Positions 1 through 6,064 of a DNA stretch of 8,818 bases are shown here, in pieces (within the stretch, counting starts at the first letter, position 1; each line of letters opens with the position of its first letter). The notes beneath the pieces were generated by a model. That model was not told the DNA's origin, made no database searches, and was given only the letters and a program-made list of their open reading frames with translations. The stretch covers positions 1 through 8,818 of the forward strand of contig ONXT01000074.1 of the NCBI GenBank assembly GCA_900321845.1, written 5' to 3'. The DNA is from an uncultured Bacteroidales bacterium (GTDB taxonomy: Bacteria; Bacteroidota; Bacteroidia; Bacteroidales; WCHB1-69). The translations under genes and the position numbers were made by a program.

Positions 1-69
1 ATCGTGCCAAAGGCACGAAATCCCAGTAACCCCAGACAAGGCCAATTTTTGGCCGCAGTCTGGGGTAGG
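1..69 (-). repeat. REP-like two-hairpin repeat unit, reverse copy
   Basis: Read on the minus strand from 69 to 2, this unit starts CCTACCCCA and forms a first hairpin (arms 58-65 and 30-37, 20-nt loop, with an inner GGCC/GGCC stem at 40-43 and 51-54). A TTACTGGGAT linker follows, then a second hairpin (TCGTGCC / GGCACGA, arms 12-18 and 2-8). The 50 bases from CCTACCCCA to GGGAT match the unit at 126-175 in length and in nearly all stem and linker positions; only the 20-nt loops differ strongly. The unit may continue left of the window. It is non-coding as far as can be seen. A mobile REP/MITE-like element or a terminator-type structure are both possible. Confidence 0.75.
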
Positions 70-80
70 GGCGTACAGCG

Positions 81-117
81 GTAAAGGGTAGCGTGCCTTT
101 AGCACGCTGATTATCAG
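81..117 (+). repeat. Partial third copy of the repeat unit (second hairpin and tail)
   Basis: GCGTGC (91-96) and GCACGC (102-107) form a hairpin with a 5-nt loop. It is followed by the palindrome CTGATTATCAG (107-117). The same hairpin-plus-tail arrangement ends the forward copy (177-202), where the tail is identical. The preceding GGTAAAGGGTA is a weak match to the linker TTACTGGGAT, so this is probably a 5'-truncated or diverged forward copy sitting between the two full units. Confidence 0.5.
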
Positions 118-125
118 CGTTGTTG

Positions 126-202
126 CCTACCCCACACTGCACTCACTATGTTCGTTTGTGTGGGGTTACTGGGATGGCGTGCCAAGGCACGCTGATTATC
201 AG
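126..202 (+). repeat. REP-like two-hairpin repeat unit, forward copy
   Basis: The unit begins CCTACCCCA. A first hairpin (CCCCACAC 130-137 / GTGTGGGG 158-165) has a 20-nt loop. The linker TTACTGGGAT (166-175) leads to a second hairpin (GCGTGCC 177-183 / GGCACGC 186-192) and the tail palindrome CTGATTATCAG (192-202). Compared with the reverse copy, one stem pair changes from G-C to C-G and another from T-A to G-C. Both are compensatory, which argues that the folded form has been conserved. The unit ends 4 nt from the stop codon of the upstream minus-strand gene, so its RNA or DNA form could also act as the 3' end of that operon. Confidence 0.75.
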
Positions 203-206
203 AAAA

Positions 207-2201
207 TCAGTCCCGTACACAACGAACGGGCAGGTAATTACTCTTTGTGTTGTAGGTGTGTGAGACATATTGATTGTAAATTTTAAACCAAAATCCCAAA
301 TTGCTGTTTTCTTCGGGGCTCGCCTCCCAAAATCCAGTTACGTTAGTATTATTATATGGATTTCTGTGCAAGGACATGTGCGAAAAATCGTAAACATCCT
401 TCTCATAGGTGTGGTCGGTAGATGTTTCATAACAAGTCTCATTCAGCATCTGAATGATAGGGGTGTTTGCGCCTAATCTTTCATTAAAGAATGTGAACGG
501 AGGGGTGATAATCATCTCGGGAAATCTCTCATGAATGGTGGTTTCACACAGGGTAGCCACTTCTTCCCGAACAGGAAGGTGCCAGCCCTGAGGGCAAATT
601 CCGCGGCGAGGTGTCGGTGCCGAACTCAGATACAGACTTGAGGTATCCATGGCTGCCGCCCAATTGTAAACCACCCCTAAGTAGGGGAAGGTCTCGGGAT
701 TGTATTGGTTTCCAGTGTATATTGCCTTTGGATTTAGATTGCCCAATCCATTGTAGAAGTTGAAGCCGGTGGTGGGGGAGGTCAAAACCCGCATGTTCTG
801 CCTGAGCCAACATTGATTTCCAATTCCAGTCACAGCATACCAATTGCCTTCGTGATCAGCAACGGAGTCCACGTGCCAAATTCCGTCTTCCAAACGAGCG
901 CTTTCGTTGGGCATGGGCGTCCCTGTGATCGGACAGGAGAGTTTGAACTTGCCGATATACGCATCCCGAGTTTTGGTGCATCCATAAATGTCCGTGTATT
1001 CAATGATGTAATTCCCGGTCGGCAGTTTCACGGACATTGCTGTCGACACCTCATTTCCCAGACTGTCTATCCATCTGACGGATGCAATATTAGTGCAGGT
1101 CAAGTCCCCCGTATTGGTGAATTCATTGGTGCAAAGCAGAATCGTTGCCCTGTCGTGGGTGTACCGGATTGGGGAAATCAAAGTTGCCCTTACTGTGTCC
1201 GGACCTCTAATTCCTTCAATGCGAATCGTGTCGTAAATGTTGTTCCTGAAGTACGTGATGCTACAGGTGCTGTCGTTCATAACGTTTAGCAATCCTTCCG
1301 AGGATGCCCAATGAGTTTGAAAATCAGTAATATGCAAGTCTGTTCCTGTGAAAGTCCTATGATAGTAAAAGGTGACTCCGCTGTCGCACGGATAAGAAAT
1401 GGAATCGTTGATTTTAGTGATGGCGGCACTCAGGTCTGTGGGCGTGTGGAAATCGATGATACTCGTGTCGGCATAAGTGTCATTAAATACAATGGTTCTC
1501 AAACGGTAGTCTGTTCCAGGATACAGATTGCGAAGGGAAGACGATATTTGTAGGCTGGAGTAGTATCCATTATCGTTAACCTCCTGACTGTCAACTACAA
1601 GCGGATCTATACTCCAGCATTTTACGATTTTCCTAACATCAGCACCGCCATTATCCAAAAGTGTCGTGATAAAAAGGGCGGTTGTCGGGGTGAGTTGATT
1701 AACGATTGTAGTATCGATGATCACAGGCATGCACGGTACGTCAAAACTCATTGTGGTTCCGTATGAGGTGCCATAGCCATTGGTCGCGTATGCGCGTATG
1801 TAGTATGTTTTGTTGCGGGTCAGATGAGGGAGCGTATCGCTGAAAACACCCAACTGTCCTGGATTCACAAGCCGCGTCAAGCTTGTGAAATCGGGTGACA
1901 GGGAGTAATCGAACCCCCGCGAAGTAACCTCGTCCCAGCCATCAAATGGGATATTCCCATAGAGAAATCCTGCCGACTCTTCTGGCCGGAAAACAGCCGA
2001 ATCGGTTCGCACGATGGGGGCGTAGTAGAGGATGTGCCCATTTCTGTTGAGACGGGGATACCTTTTATCTCCTCCGAACTGATCCAAGTAGGAAGTGTCA
2101 GAGCTGGTGTGGCTCCCATTTTTCGTCACGCCAGGTACTTGTCCTTCCAAAAGAAGAACGCCAAGTATCAAATATATGAAAACCAGTGTTTTTCGTTTCA
2201 T
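207..2201 (-). CDS. Secreted FISUMP-domain surface protein with fibronectin-like modules
   Basis: Function is unknown; the domain make-up indicates an exported surface protein. Residues 1-21 form a signal peptide (MKRKT followed by a hydrophobic stretch). Residues about 60-155 resemble the Bacteroidota fibronectin III-like module, with SRGFDYSLSP at 95-104 and TYYIRAYATNGYG at 132-144. A second similar module may occupy 158-253. Residues about 350-412 resemble a SprB-type repeat (LPTGNYIIEYTDIYGC). The C-terminal FISUMP domain (Fibrobacter succinogenes major paralogous family) spans about 438-664, with IGNQCWLRQNM (460-470), VVYNWAAAMD (510-519), GICPQGWHLP (534-543) and the ending VRCVRD. 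There is no lipobox and no obvious type IX sorting tail. The ATG start lies one base after the stop of the upstream gene (TAA-T-ATG), so translation is probably coupled. It is the last gene of a three-gene operon. Confidence 0.85.
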   Translation of the reverse strand: MKRKTLVFIYLILGVLLLEGQVPGVTKNGSHTSSDTSYLDQFGGDKRYPRLNRNGHILYYAPIVRTDSAVFRPEESAGFLYGNIPFDGWDEVTSRGFDYSLSPDFTSLTRLVNPGQLGVFSDTLPHLTRNKTYYIRAYATNGYGTSYGTTMSFDVPCMPVIIDTTIVNQLTPTTALFITTLLDNGGADVRKIVKCWSIDPLVVDSQEVNDNGYYSSLQISSSLRNLYPGTDYRLRTIVFNDTYADTSIIDFHTPTDLSAAITKINDSISYPCDSGVTFYYHRTFTGTDLHITDFQTHWASSEGLLNVMNDSTCSITYFRNNIYDTIRIEGIRGPDTVRATLISPIRYTHDRATILLCTNEFTNTGDLTCTNIASVRWIDSLGNEVSTAMSVKLPTGNYIIEYTDIYGCTKTRDAYIGKFKLSCPITGTPMPNESARLEDGIWHVDSVADHEGNWYAVTGIGNQCWLRQNMRVLTSPTTGFNFYNGLGNLNPKAIYTGNQYNPETFPYLGVVYNWAAAMDTSSLYLSSAPTPRRGICPQGWHLPVREEVATLCETTIHERFPEMIITPPFTFFNERLGANTPIIQMLNETCYETSTDHTYEKDVYDFSHMSLHRNPYNNTNVTGFWEASPEENSNLGFWFKIYNQYVSHTYNTKSNYLPVRCVRD

Positions 2202-2202
2202 A

Positions 2203-3090
2203 TTAATATATGTAGTAGATTTGAATCCTGTCGCCAGTTAAAAGTTGTTTGTTTTCGTTGTATATCGGTCGATAAGTCAGGGTCTGCCCCGAAATGCTGA
2301 CGGCCCTTGTGCTGATTACAACCCCGTTGATGTACAGCAGAATCACGTGATTGGGGTTGGGAACGTGTGATAGAATGTATGTGTTGCTGGGGATGGAAGA
2401 TACGATGTACTCATCCACAGTGGAGGATTGGTTTTGCAGTGTTCTAATCTGTTCAGAAAGCAGGTTCAATTGAGCAGCCAGGTCGGACTGTCGGATTAGG
2501 TTTGTTAGGCTGTCGCGAAGGGCCTCGAGCGAGTCCTTCATCTCACTGAGTGAATCCTTCATATTCTGGAGGGAGTCTTGGAAATCTCCAGCAAGCAAGT
2601 AGTAGGAAAGTGTGTCCTTGGTGGCGAAGCGGTTGAGCAGATCCATCAAGTCGGACTCCGCCACAAGGTCTGTGCTTCCGAGGTGCTCTTCAATAGCCGA
2701 TAGCGGCACCCTTTCCGCAAAATAGGCGTACGGTATGGCGGTTATAGGCTTTGTATCGGTAACCGTGTGGGTACCTATCGTAATTCTTGTCCGGATTTGA
2801 GCGTCATTCCACGCCACTTGAAGCAAATCTCCTTCCGGGTTCTGTCCTTCTCCGATTAATAGAGAGATGAGCCCATTGAGGTTGCTCGTCACATTGTGGG
2901 TCTCCGTGTAGATTTCTTCAGCAAAATTCTGATGGTTGAATACTGAAATGTCCACGGTTACTGGACTGTTCGTCACCAATTCGTTTTCAGCGTTGCGGAC
3001 AACTGCCTGATAGGAAAACTTGGGCAGGTTTTGTGCTTCAAGAGTGTAGCAGCAAAGCAGTAAGATTAAGACAATCATTCTTTTTTTCAT
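2203..3090 (-). CDS. Secreted protein with heptad stalk, Bacteroidota 'FSYQAVVRN' family
   Basis: The function is not established. Residues 1-20 are a signal peptide with probable cleavage after LEAQ. Residues about 24-127 match a domain common in secreted Bacteroidota proteins, with the landmarks KFSYQAVVRNAENELV (24-39), YTETHNVTSNLNGLISLLIG (61-80) and ITAIPYAYFAERV (117-129). Four consecutive seven-residue units, each starting DSL (residues 172-199), form a very regular predicted coiled coil that continues weakly to about 220. The C-terminal 70 residues look like a small beta domain (VILLYINGVVIS, then LTGDRIQIYYIY). This head, stalk and tip layout recalls fibre-like adhesins, but that is inference. 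It is the middle gene of the operon: 33 nt after the upstream FISUMP gene and 1 nt before the downstream one. The start is ATG. Confidence 0.8.
   Translation of the reverse strand: MKKRMIVLILLLCCYTLEAQNLPKFSYQAVVRNAENELVTNSPVTVDISVFNHQNFAEEIYTETHNVTSNLNGLISLLIGEGQNPEGDLLQVAWNDAQIRTRITIGTHTVTDTKPITAIPYAYFAERVPLSAIEEHLGSTDLVAESDLMDLLNRFATKDTLSYYLLAGDFQDSLQNMKDSLSEMKDSLEALRDSLTNLIRQSDLAAQLNLLSEQIRTLQNQSSTVDEYIVSSIPSNTYILSHVPNPNHVILLYINGVVISTRAVSISGQTLTYRPIYNENKQLLTGDRIQIYYIY
2494..2577 (-). repeat. Four in-frame heptad codon repeats (DSL units)
   Basis: Four tandem 21-bp units encode DSLQNMK, DSLSEMK, DSLEALR and DSLTNLI (residues 172-199 of the 295-aa protein). The first three residues are invariant and the Leu/Met spacing is that of a left-handed coiled coil. 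The codons have drifted, so the repeat is older or more constrained at protein than at DNA level. Confidence 0.8.
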
Positions 3091-3123
3091 CGGATATCTT
3101 AGTTGGATTATTAGTTGTCCATA

Positions 3124-4500
3124 TTAGTCTTTGACACATCGCACGCTGCACCCATCCTGTTTCTGATGGCCGCAGTACAAAAGATTTTCACACATTGCTG
3201 AGATGACCATTTTGTATGCGCTCTCTTGCGTAGCGGAATTGACAGACCAGAAATGTGCCGAAGCCCGCAGATATTTCGGGATTTCTTCGTCGGCATAGTA
3301 TATCCCCGACGGCGCTGCGGAGAAGCCGCTCCCATTTCCGGGGGGATCTCCAATCCAGTATTCGCCCTCCAGTTTTAAGTCGCTTGCCGACCATGTAGCC
3401 AGTCTCTCCAATTCGGTGAGTGATGGCAGGTGCCACCCCGTCGGGCAGACTCCCTGCACCTCACCGTCAGCATTAACTATGGGATTTTCTGTGCTGTTTT
3501 TTGGCAGATTCACAGCCGCATACCAATCGTACAAGAGACCGAAAATCTGTAAGTTTCGCGTAGTATCCAGACCCGGATAGGGATAGAGAACGGGGGTGTC
3601 AACCGTGTCGCCGTTGCTGTAAAGCGTGGTGTAGATGTTTTGCCGTATCCAGCAGTCTGCTCCTACGCGCACCGTTTCATAGGCGTTGCTGTCGCCGTCG
3701 AAAACGGTAAAATCGCCGCCGCAGGGTGGAAAATGTACGACTACGTTTTGCGTGCATTCCAGCGTGTCCGAATTTGAAATGATTTGCCAGACAACCGGAC
3801 GTGAAGTCCCGACTTCAACGCTCGGGGGGGCGTCCGACATAATCCGTAAGGGCGTGGGTACGGGCAGCACCGAAGGCTCGCGTAAAGCAAGCGGCACATT
3901 TTCAACACCATAGGCAGCTGTATCTTCTATATCTTCTGGACAGAAAACCACGTATGTCATTTTAGAAATCACACTGTCGCAGCCGAATTGAGAGGTGAGC
4001 GTGTCGCGGTTTTCTCCCGGCTCATTCTCCCCCAATTCATTTTCGTGTACCAAAATGGTATCCGTTGTGAAGTGTTGCGGATGAACTGTTAGTAAAAGAA
4101 TGGAGACACTGTCGTAATTGTAGGTTGCTTGGTGAGAGTAGTTTTGTTTAGTATATGTCCCGGAGGTCAGCGTGTCCCCATATTGGAAGTTGAAATTGTT
4201 GTATGGTGTGTATTCGCATCCGTCATCAACAATTGTTTCCCGCACCAAATAGGCTTGTTCAATACCTTCATTGATAGCGAGTTGTTGAGAATACTGCTTG
4301 TAAAAAGTTTGTCCTAATGAGTAGGAGACCGATGCCATCTCCCCATGTGCACTTGCGAATCCACTTTGTGCCCGGGTTTCAACACTTATTATTATTAATA
4401 ATAATATAATAAAACTTATATATTTATTAACATCTATAAATGCTAATTTTATATATATACATATTTTCTTTAGATGGTGGTAGCAACGGAGACTTCCCAT
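3124..4500 (-). CDS. Secreted FISUMP-domain surface protein, first gene of operon
   Basis: Function is unknown; the protein is exported and modular. I use the ATG at 4500 (458 aa); a TTG two codons further upstream is a less likely start. The leader is unusual: 27 mostly basic or polar residues precede the hydrophobic core (28-40), with probable cleavage after TRAQ (45). Residues 46-85 match a common Bacteroidota N-terminal motif (ASVSYSLGQTFY at 56-67, INEGIEQAY at 76-84). Residues about 95-185 contain a QYGDTLTSGTY / FGCDSVIS pattern. Residues about 190-256 resemble a HYR-like beta module ending TLECTQNVVV. The FISUMP domain covers about 268-458: VRVGADCWIRQNI (277-289), FGLLYDWYAAVN (320-331), GVCPTGWHLP (350-359), CSVRCVKD at the end. 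It shares the FISUMP layout and the VRCV(R/K)D terminus with the 664-aa protein, suggesting old duplication or common recruitment. Confidence 0.82.
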   Translation of the reverse strand: MGSLRCYHHLKKICIYIKLAFIDVNKYISFIILLLIIISVETRAQSGFASAHGEMASVSYSLGQTFYKQYSQQLAINEGIEQAYLVRETIVDDGCEYTPYNNFNFQYGDTLTSGTYTKQNYSHQATYNYDSVSILLLTVHPQHFTTDTILVHENELGENEPGENRDTLTSQFGCDSVISKMTYVVFCPEDIEDTAAYGVENVPLALREPSVLPVPTPLRIMSDAPPSVEVGTSRPVVWQIISNSDTLECTQNVVVHFPPCGGDFTVFDGDSNAYETVRVGADCWIRQNIYTTLYSNGDTVDTPVLYPYPGLDTTRNLQIFGLLYDWYAAVNLPKNSTENPIVNADGEVQGVCPTGWHLPSLTELERLATWSASDLKLEGEYWIGDPPGNGSGFSAAPSGIYYADEEIPKYLRASAHFWSVNSATQESAYKMVISAMCENLLYCGHQKQDGCSVRCVKD

Positions 4501-4556
4501 GATCAATGAGTTTAAGGTAGAGATATATGTTGATATATTTACAAACGATGGGGCTG

Positions 4557-4586
4557 CAAATATACATTGTTTTTCAATAATACAAC
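4557..4586 (-). promoter_or_regulatory. Candidate Bacteroidota promoter of the FISUMP operon
   Basis: On the minus strand, TATATTTG (4564-4557) matches the Bacteroidota -7 consensus TAnnTTTG. A weak -33 element, GTTG (4586-4583), lies 18 nt upstream. The box is followed by CAG and then about 50 nt to the ATG at 4500. This is the only good match in the upstream region. Confidence 0.5.
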
Positions 4587-4762
4587 TATTCCAAAATAAA
4601 AAATTATTAAATTTTTATTAAACTAATTATCAAAAAGTTAAATTAAATATCCTCATAAATACAAGGTAGCATAGACCGGTTTTTCGGATTGAAATCGGAA
4701 CTTTTTGGAAGAAATAGGTAAAAGTACTTTGAGTAAATTCGCCAACAAATTTTAAAGAGGTG

Positions 4763-4792
4763 TTTGTGATTTCAAAAAAAGTTGTATTTTTG
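4763..4792 (+). promoter_or_regulatory. Candidate promoter of tRNA-Glu
   Basis: TTTG (4763-4766) and TATTTTTG (4785-4792) match the -33 and -7 elements of the Bacteroidota sigma-70-type promoter, with an 18-nt gap. The -7 box ends 13 nt before the first base of the tRNA, which is a short leader as expected for a stable RNA gene. Confidence 0.6.
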
Positions 4793-4805
4793 CAGCCGAT
4801 TTGAT

Positions 4806-4879
4806 GCCGCATTCGTCTAGTGGCCTAGGACATCAGATTCTCAGTCTGAATATCGAGAGTTCGAATCTCTCATGCGGTA
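4806..4879 (+). tRNA. trnE: tRNA-Glu (anticodon CTC)
   Basis: A full cloverleaf can be drawn. The acceptor stem GCCGCAT (4806-4812) pairs with ATGCGGT (4872-4878), with a G-U pair at the end. The D arm contains AGTGGCCTAGGAC. The anticodon stem TCAGA/TCTGA (4833-4837, 4845-4849) encloses the loop TTCTCAG with anticodon CTC (4840-4842). The T arm is GAGAG-TTCGAAT-CTCTC. The discriminator base is A at 4879, and CCA is not encoded. CTC reads the Glu codon GAG. A promoter lies upstream and a terminator starts within 10 nt downstream, so this is a single-gene transcription unit. Confidence 0.93.
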
Positions 4880-4880
4880 C

Positions 4881-4919
4881 AAAAAAAAGCCAGCCTCAAG
4901 TATGTGGGCTGGCTTTTTT
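4881..4919. terminator. Bidirectional intrinsic terminator between tRNA-Glu and lspA
   Basis: AGCCAGCC (4888-4895) pairs with GGCTGGCT (4907-4914) around an 11-nt loop. An A-tract (4881-4887) precedes the stem and a T-tract (4915-4919) follows it, so a U-tail is produced in either direction. It sits just after the tRNA on the plus strand and 17 nt after the lspA stop on the minus strand, and can end both convergent transcripts. Confidence 0.88.
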
Positions 4920-4935
4920 ATATGTGCGATTGTCT

Positions 4936-5538
4936 TTATTTTTCAGTAGCCGCTTCTTTGTTTTCGTTTTCATTTTTAAAGAAATGCTTGTAGAAGCAAA
5001 TCATTAAAATAATGCCGATGGTGACACAGCTGTCGGCAAAATTGAAAATGGCTGGGAAGAAGTAGCTTCCTCCGAAAATCGGGACTCCGTCAGGAATCGG
5101 GAACAGGTGGAAATCAAACATATCCACAACCCGTCCGTACATGAAAGGTGCGTAGTGGTATGCGATTCCGTAGAAAGCGGAATCCACGATGTTTCCGAGT
5201 GCGCCGGCCACAATCAGCGAAAGCACGCAAGTGGCGAGCATGTCAATCTGTTCTCGCCGAATGCTTCGGATGATATAGTAGATGATGAAGCTCACCACGC
5301 CTACGCGGATGAGAGACAGCAACAGTTTCCCGAAGTTCTCGCCGAAACTCAGCCCGAACGCCATACCCTCGTTTTCAATGAAATGCAGATTGAACCAATG
5401 CCCGAAAACCGGGATGACTTCACCTAACTGCATATTCGTTTTAACCCAGATTTTGATAATCTGGTCAATGACGACGGCAACGACAACGATAATGATGAAG
5501 GCGAGCGATAATTTTTTCTGCTTGCTCACAGTCTGCAC
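4936..5538 (-). CDS. lspA: Lipoprotein signal peptidase (signal peptidase II)
   Basis: This inner-membrane aspartyl protease cleaves signal peptides from diacylglyceryl-modified prolipoproteins. The 200-aa product has four membrane segments (about 12-30, 71-91, 101-116 and 160-183). The family motifs are present: LHFIENEGMAFG (51-62), GNIVDS (115-120) in front of GRVVDMFDF (135-143), and FNFADS (165-170). The catalytic pair is expected to be D139 and D169. An insertion of about a dozen residues between the two catalytic motifs and a charged C-terminal tail make it longer than the E. coli enzyme; I believe both are common in Bacteroidota. The start is GTG, its G being the last base of the TAG stop of the DksA-like gene (1-nt overlap, TAGTG), so translation is probably coupled. 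No ATG occurs in frame before residue 36. Transcription ends at the shared terminator. Confidence 0.95.
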   Translation of the reverse strand: MQTVSKQKKLSLAFIIIVVVAVVIDQIIKIWVKTNMQLGEVIPVFGHWFNLHFIENEGMAFGLSFGENFGKLLLSLIRVGVVSFIIYYIIRSIRREQIDMLATCVLSLIVAGALGNIVDSAFYGIAYHYAPFMYGRVVDMFDFHLFPIPDGVPIFGGSYFFPAIFNFADSCVTIGIILMICFYKHFFKNENENKEAATEK

Positions 5539-5921
5539 TATTTTTTGTGATTCAACTTTGCTTCGATGCTAAGCGTGGCGTGAGGGACGCTGCGAAGGCG
5601 TTCCTTCGGAATCAGTTTGCCGGTTTCGCGGCAAATGCCATAAGTCTTGTTCTCGATGCGGAGCAGTGCGGCTTCCAGATTCTGGATGTATTTGTACAGA
5701 CGTGCAGCTTGTTGCGCATTCTCCTCTTTGGCCAGAACTTGGCTGCCCTCTTCCAAGACTTTGAAGGTCGGGGAGGTGTCAACCGTATCATTGCCCGCAT
5801 TGTTGCAGGCGTCCATGTACACTTCCAGTCCGGCACGCGCTTCCGCTATTTTTTTCTCTATTAATTCTTTGAATTCTGCCAATTCTTCGTCAGAATACCT
5901 TACAGGAGTATTTTCTTCCAT
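5538..5921 (-). CDS. DksA/TraR-family transcription regulator, zinc-finger residues mostly lost
   Basis: The 127-aa protein has the DksA/TraR layout. A long, charged helical region (about 10-92) likely forms the coiled coil that enters the RNA polymerase secondary channel. A C-terminal finger-like motif follows: YGICRETGKLIPKERLRSVP, then HATLSIEAK. In classical DksA the finger has four cysteines. Here only the first remains (C96 in YGIC); the second position is Thr and the CxxC of the last helix reads SIEA, so zinc binding as in E. coli DksA is unlikely. From memory, this degenerate finger is common in Bacteroidota homologues, so it is a lineage trait rather than local damage. The gene overlaps lspA by one base. 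The ATG start is preceded by a TAACTTTG box. Its likely role is modulation of RNA polymerase; the targets are unknown. Confidence 0.88.
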   Translation of the reverse strand: MEENTPVRYSDEELAEFKELIEKKIAEARAGLEVYMDACNNAGNDTVDTSPTFKVLEEGSQVLAKEENAQQAARLYKYIQNLEAALLRIENKTYGICRETGKLIPKERLRSVPHATLSIEAKLNHKK

Positions 5922-5945
5922 AATCAGTTGTTTTTAAATGAGCCG

Positions 5946-5953
5946 CAAAGTTA
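5946..5953 (-). promoter_or_regulatory. Candidate -7 element for the DksA-like/lspA operon
   Basis: On the minus strand, TAACTTTG (5953-5946) matches TAnnTTTG and lies 24 nt before the ATG at 5921. The -33 position has only a T-rich stretch. An inverted repeat (AGGAGAAAA / TTTTCTCCT, 5964-5972 and 5992-6000) lies directly upstream. Confidence 0.5.
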
Positions 5954-5963
5954 CGAAGATTTT

Positions 5964-6027
5964 AGGAGAAAAAGTGCTTTTCTACAGAATATTTTCTCCT
6001 CCTCATAGAAAAATGTTGTTTTTCATG
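5964..6027. repeat. Two adjacent AT-rich inverted repeats between the amidase and the DksA-like gene
   Basis: AGGAGAAAA (5964-5972) and TTTTCTCCT (5992-6000) are perfect 9-bp arms with a 19-nt gap. Next to it, GAAAAA (6008-6013) and TTTTTC (6019-6024) pair around TGTTG, and CAT/ATG extend this stem past one bulged A. Neither is followed by a U-tract on the minus strand, so neither is a standard terminator of the amidase transcript. An operator or a 3' processing structure is possible. Confidence 0.35.
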
Positions 6028-6064
6028 GTTCACCAATCACATCAAGAAAGTGCGAAAGATGCAA

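Larger units (their letters stand above)
4501..4805. other. AT-rich divergent intergenic region
   Basis: This stretch separates the surface-protein operon (leftward) from the tRNA gene (rightward). It is markedly richer in A and T than the flanking genes. It holds a promoter-like box for each direction (4557-4564 and 4763-4792). A 60-codon open frame on the minus strand overlaps the tRNA and has no recognisable protein character. I see nothing else in it. Confidence 0.6.

Noticed and set aside
1..202. CRISPR array
   Set aside because: The repeats are inverted, of differing spacing and only two to three in number, without regular unique spacers or cas genes.
813..1289. 158-codon plus-strand open frame opposite the 664-aa FISUMP gene
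   Set aside because: The opposite strand carries recognisable modules (SprB-like repeat and FISUMP) over the same span, while this frame shows none.
4387..4406. 20-bp perfect AT palindrome (TATTATTATT and its complement)
   Set aside because: It lies within signal-peptide codons for Ile and Leu; strings of ATT, ATA and TTA produce such palindromes by themselves, so a regulatory role is not supported.
4630..4812. 60-codon minus-strand open frame upstream of the tRNA
   Set aside because: It overlaps the tRNA 5' end and both promoter-like boxes, has no recognisable domain, and its composition follows the AT-rich intergenic DNA.
4806..4935. tRNA-Glu as an integration site for a mobile element
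   Set aside because: No integrase gene and no direct repeat of the tRNA 3' end is present; the 3' side holds only a terminator and conserved lspA, and the surface cassette lies on the 5' side.
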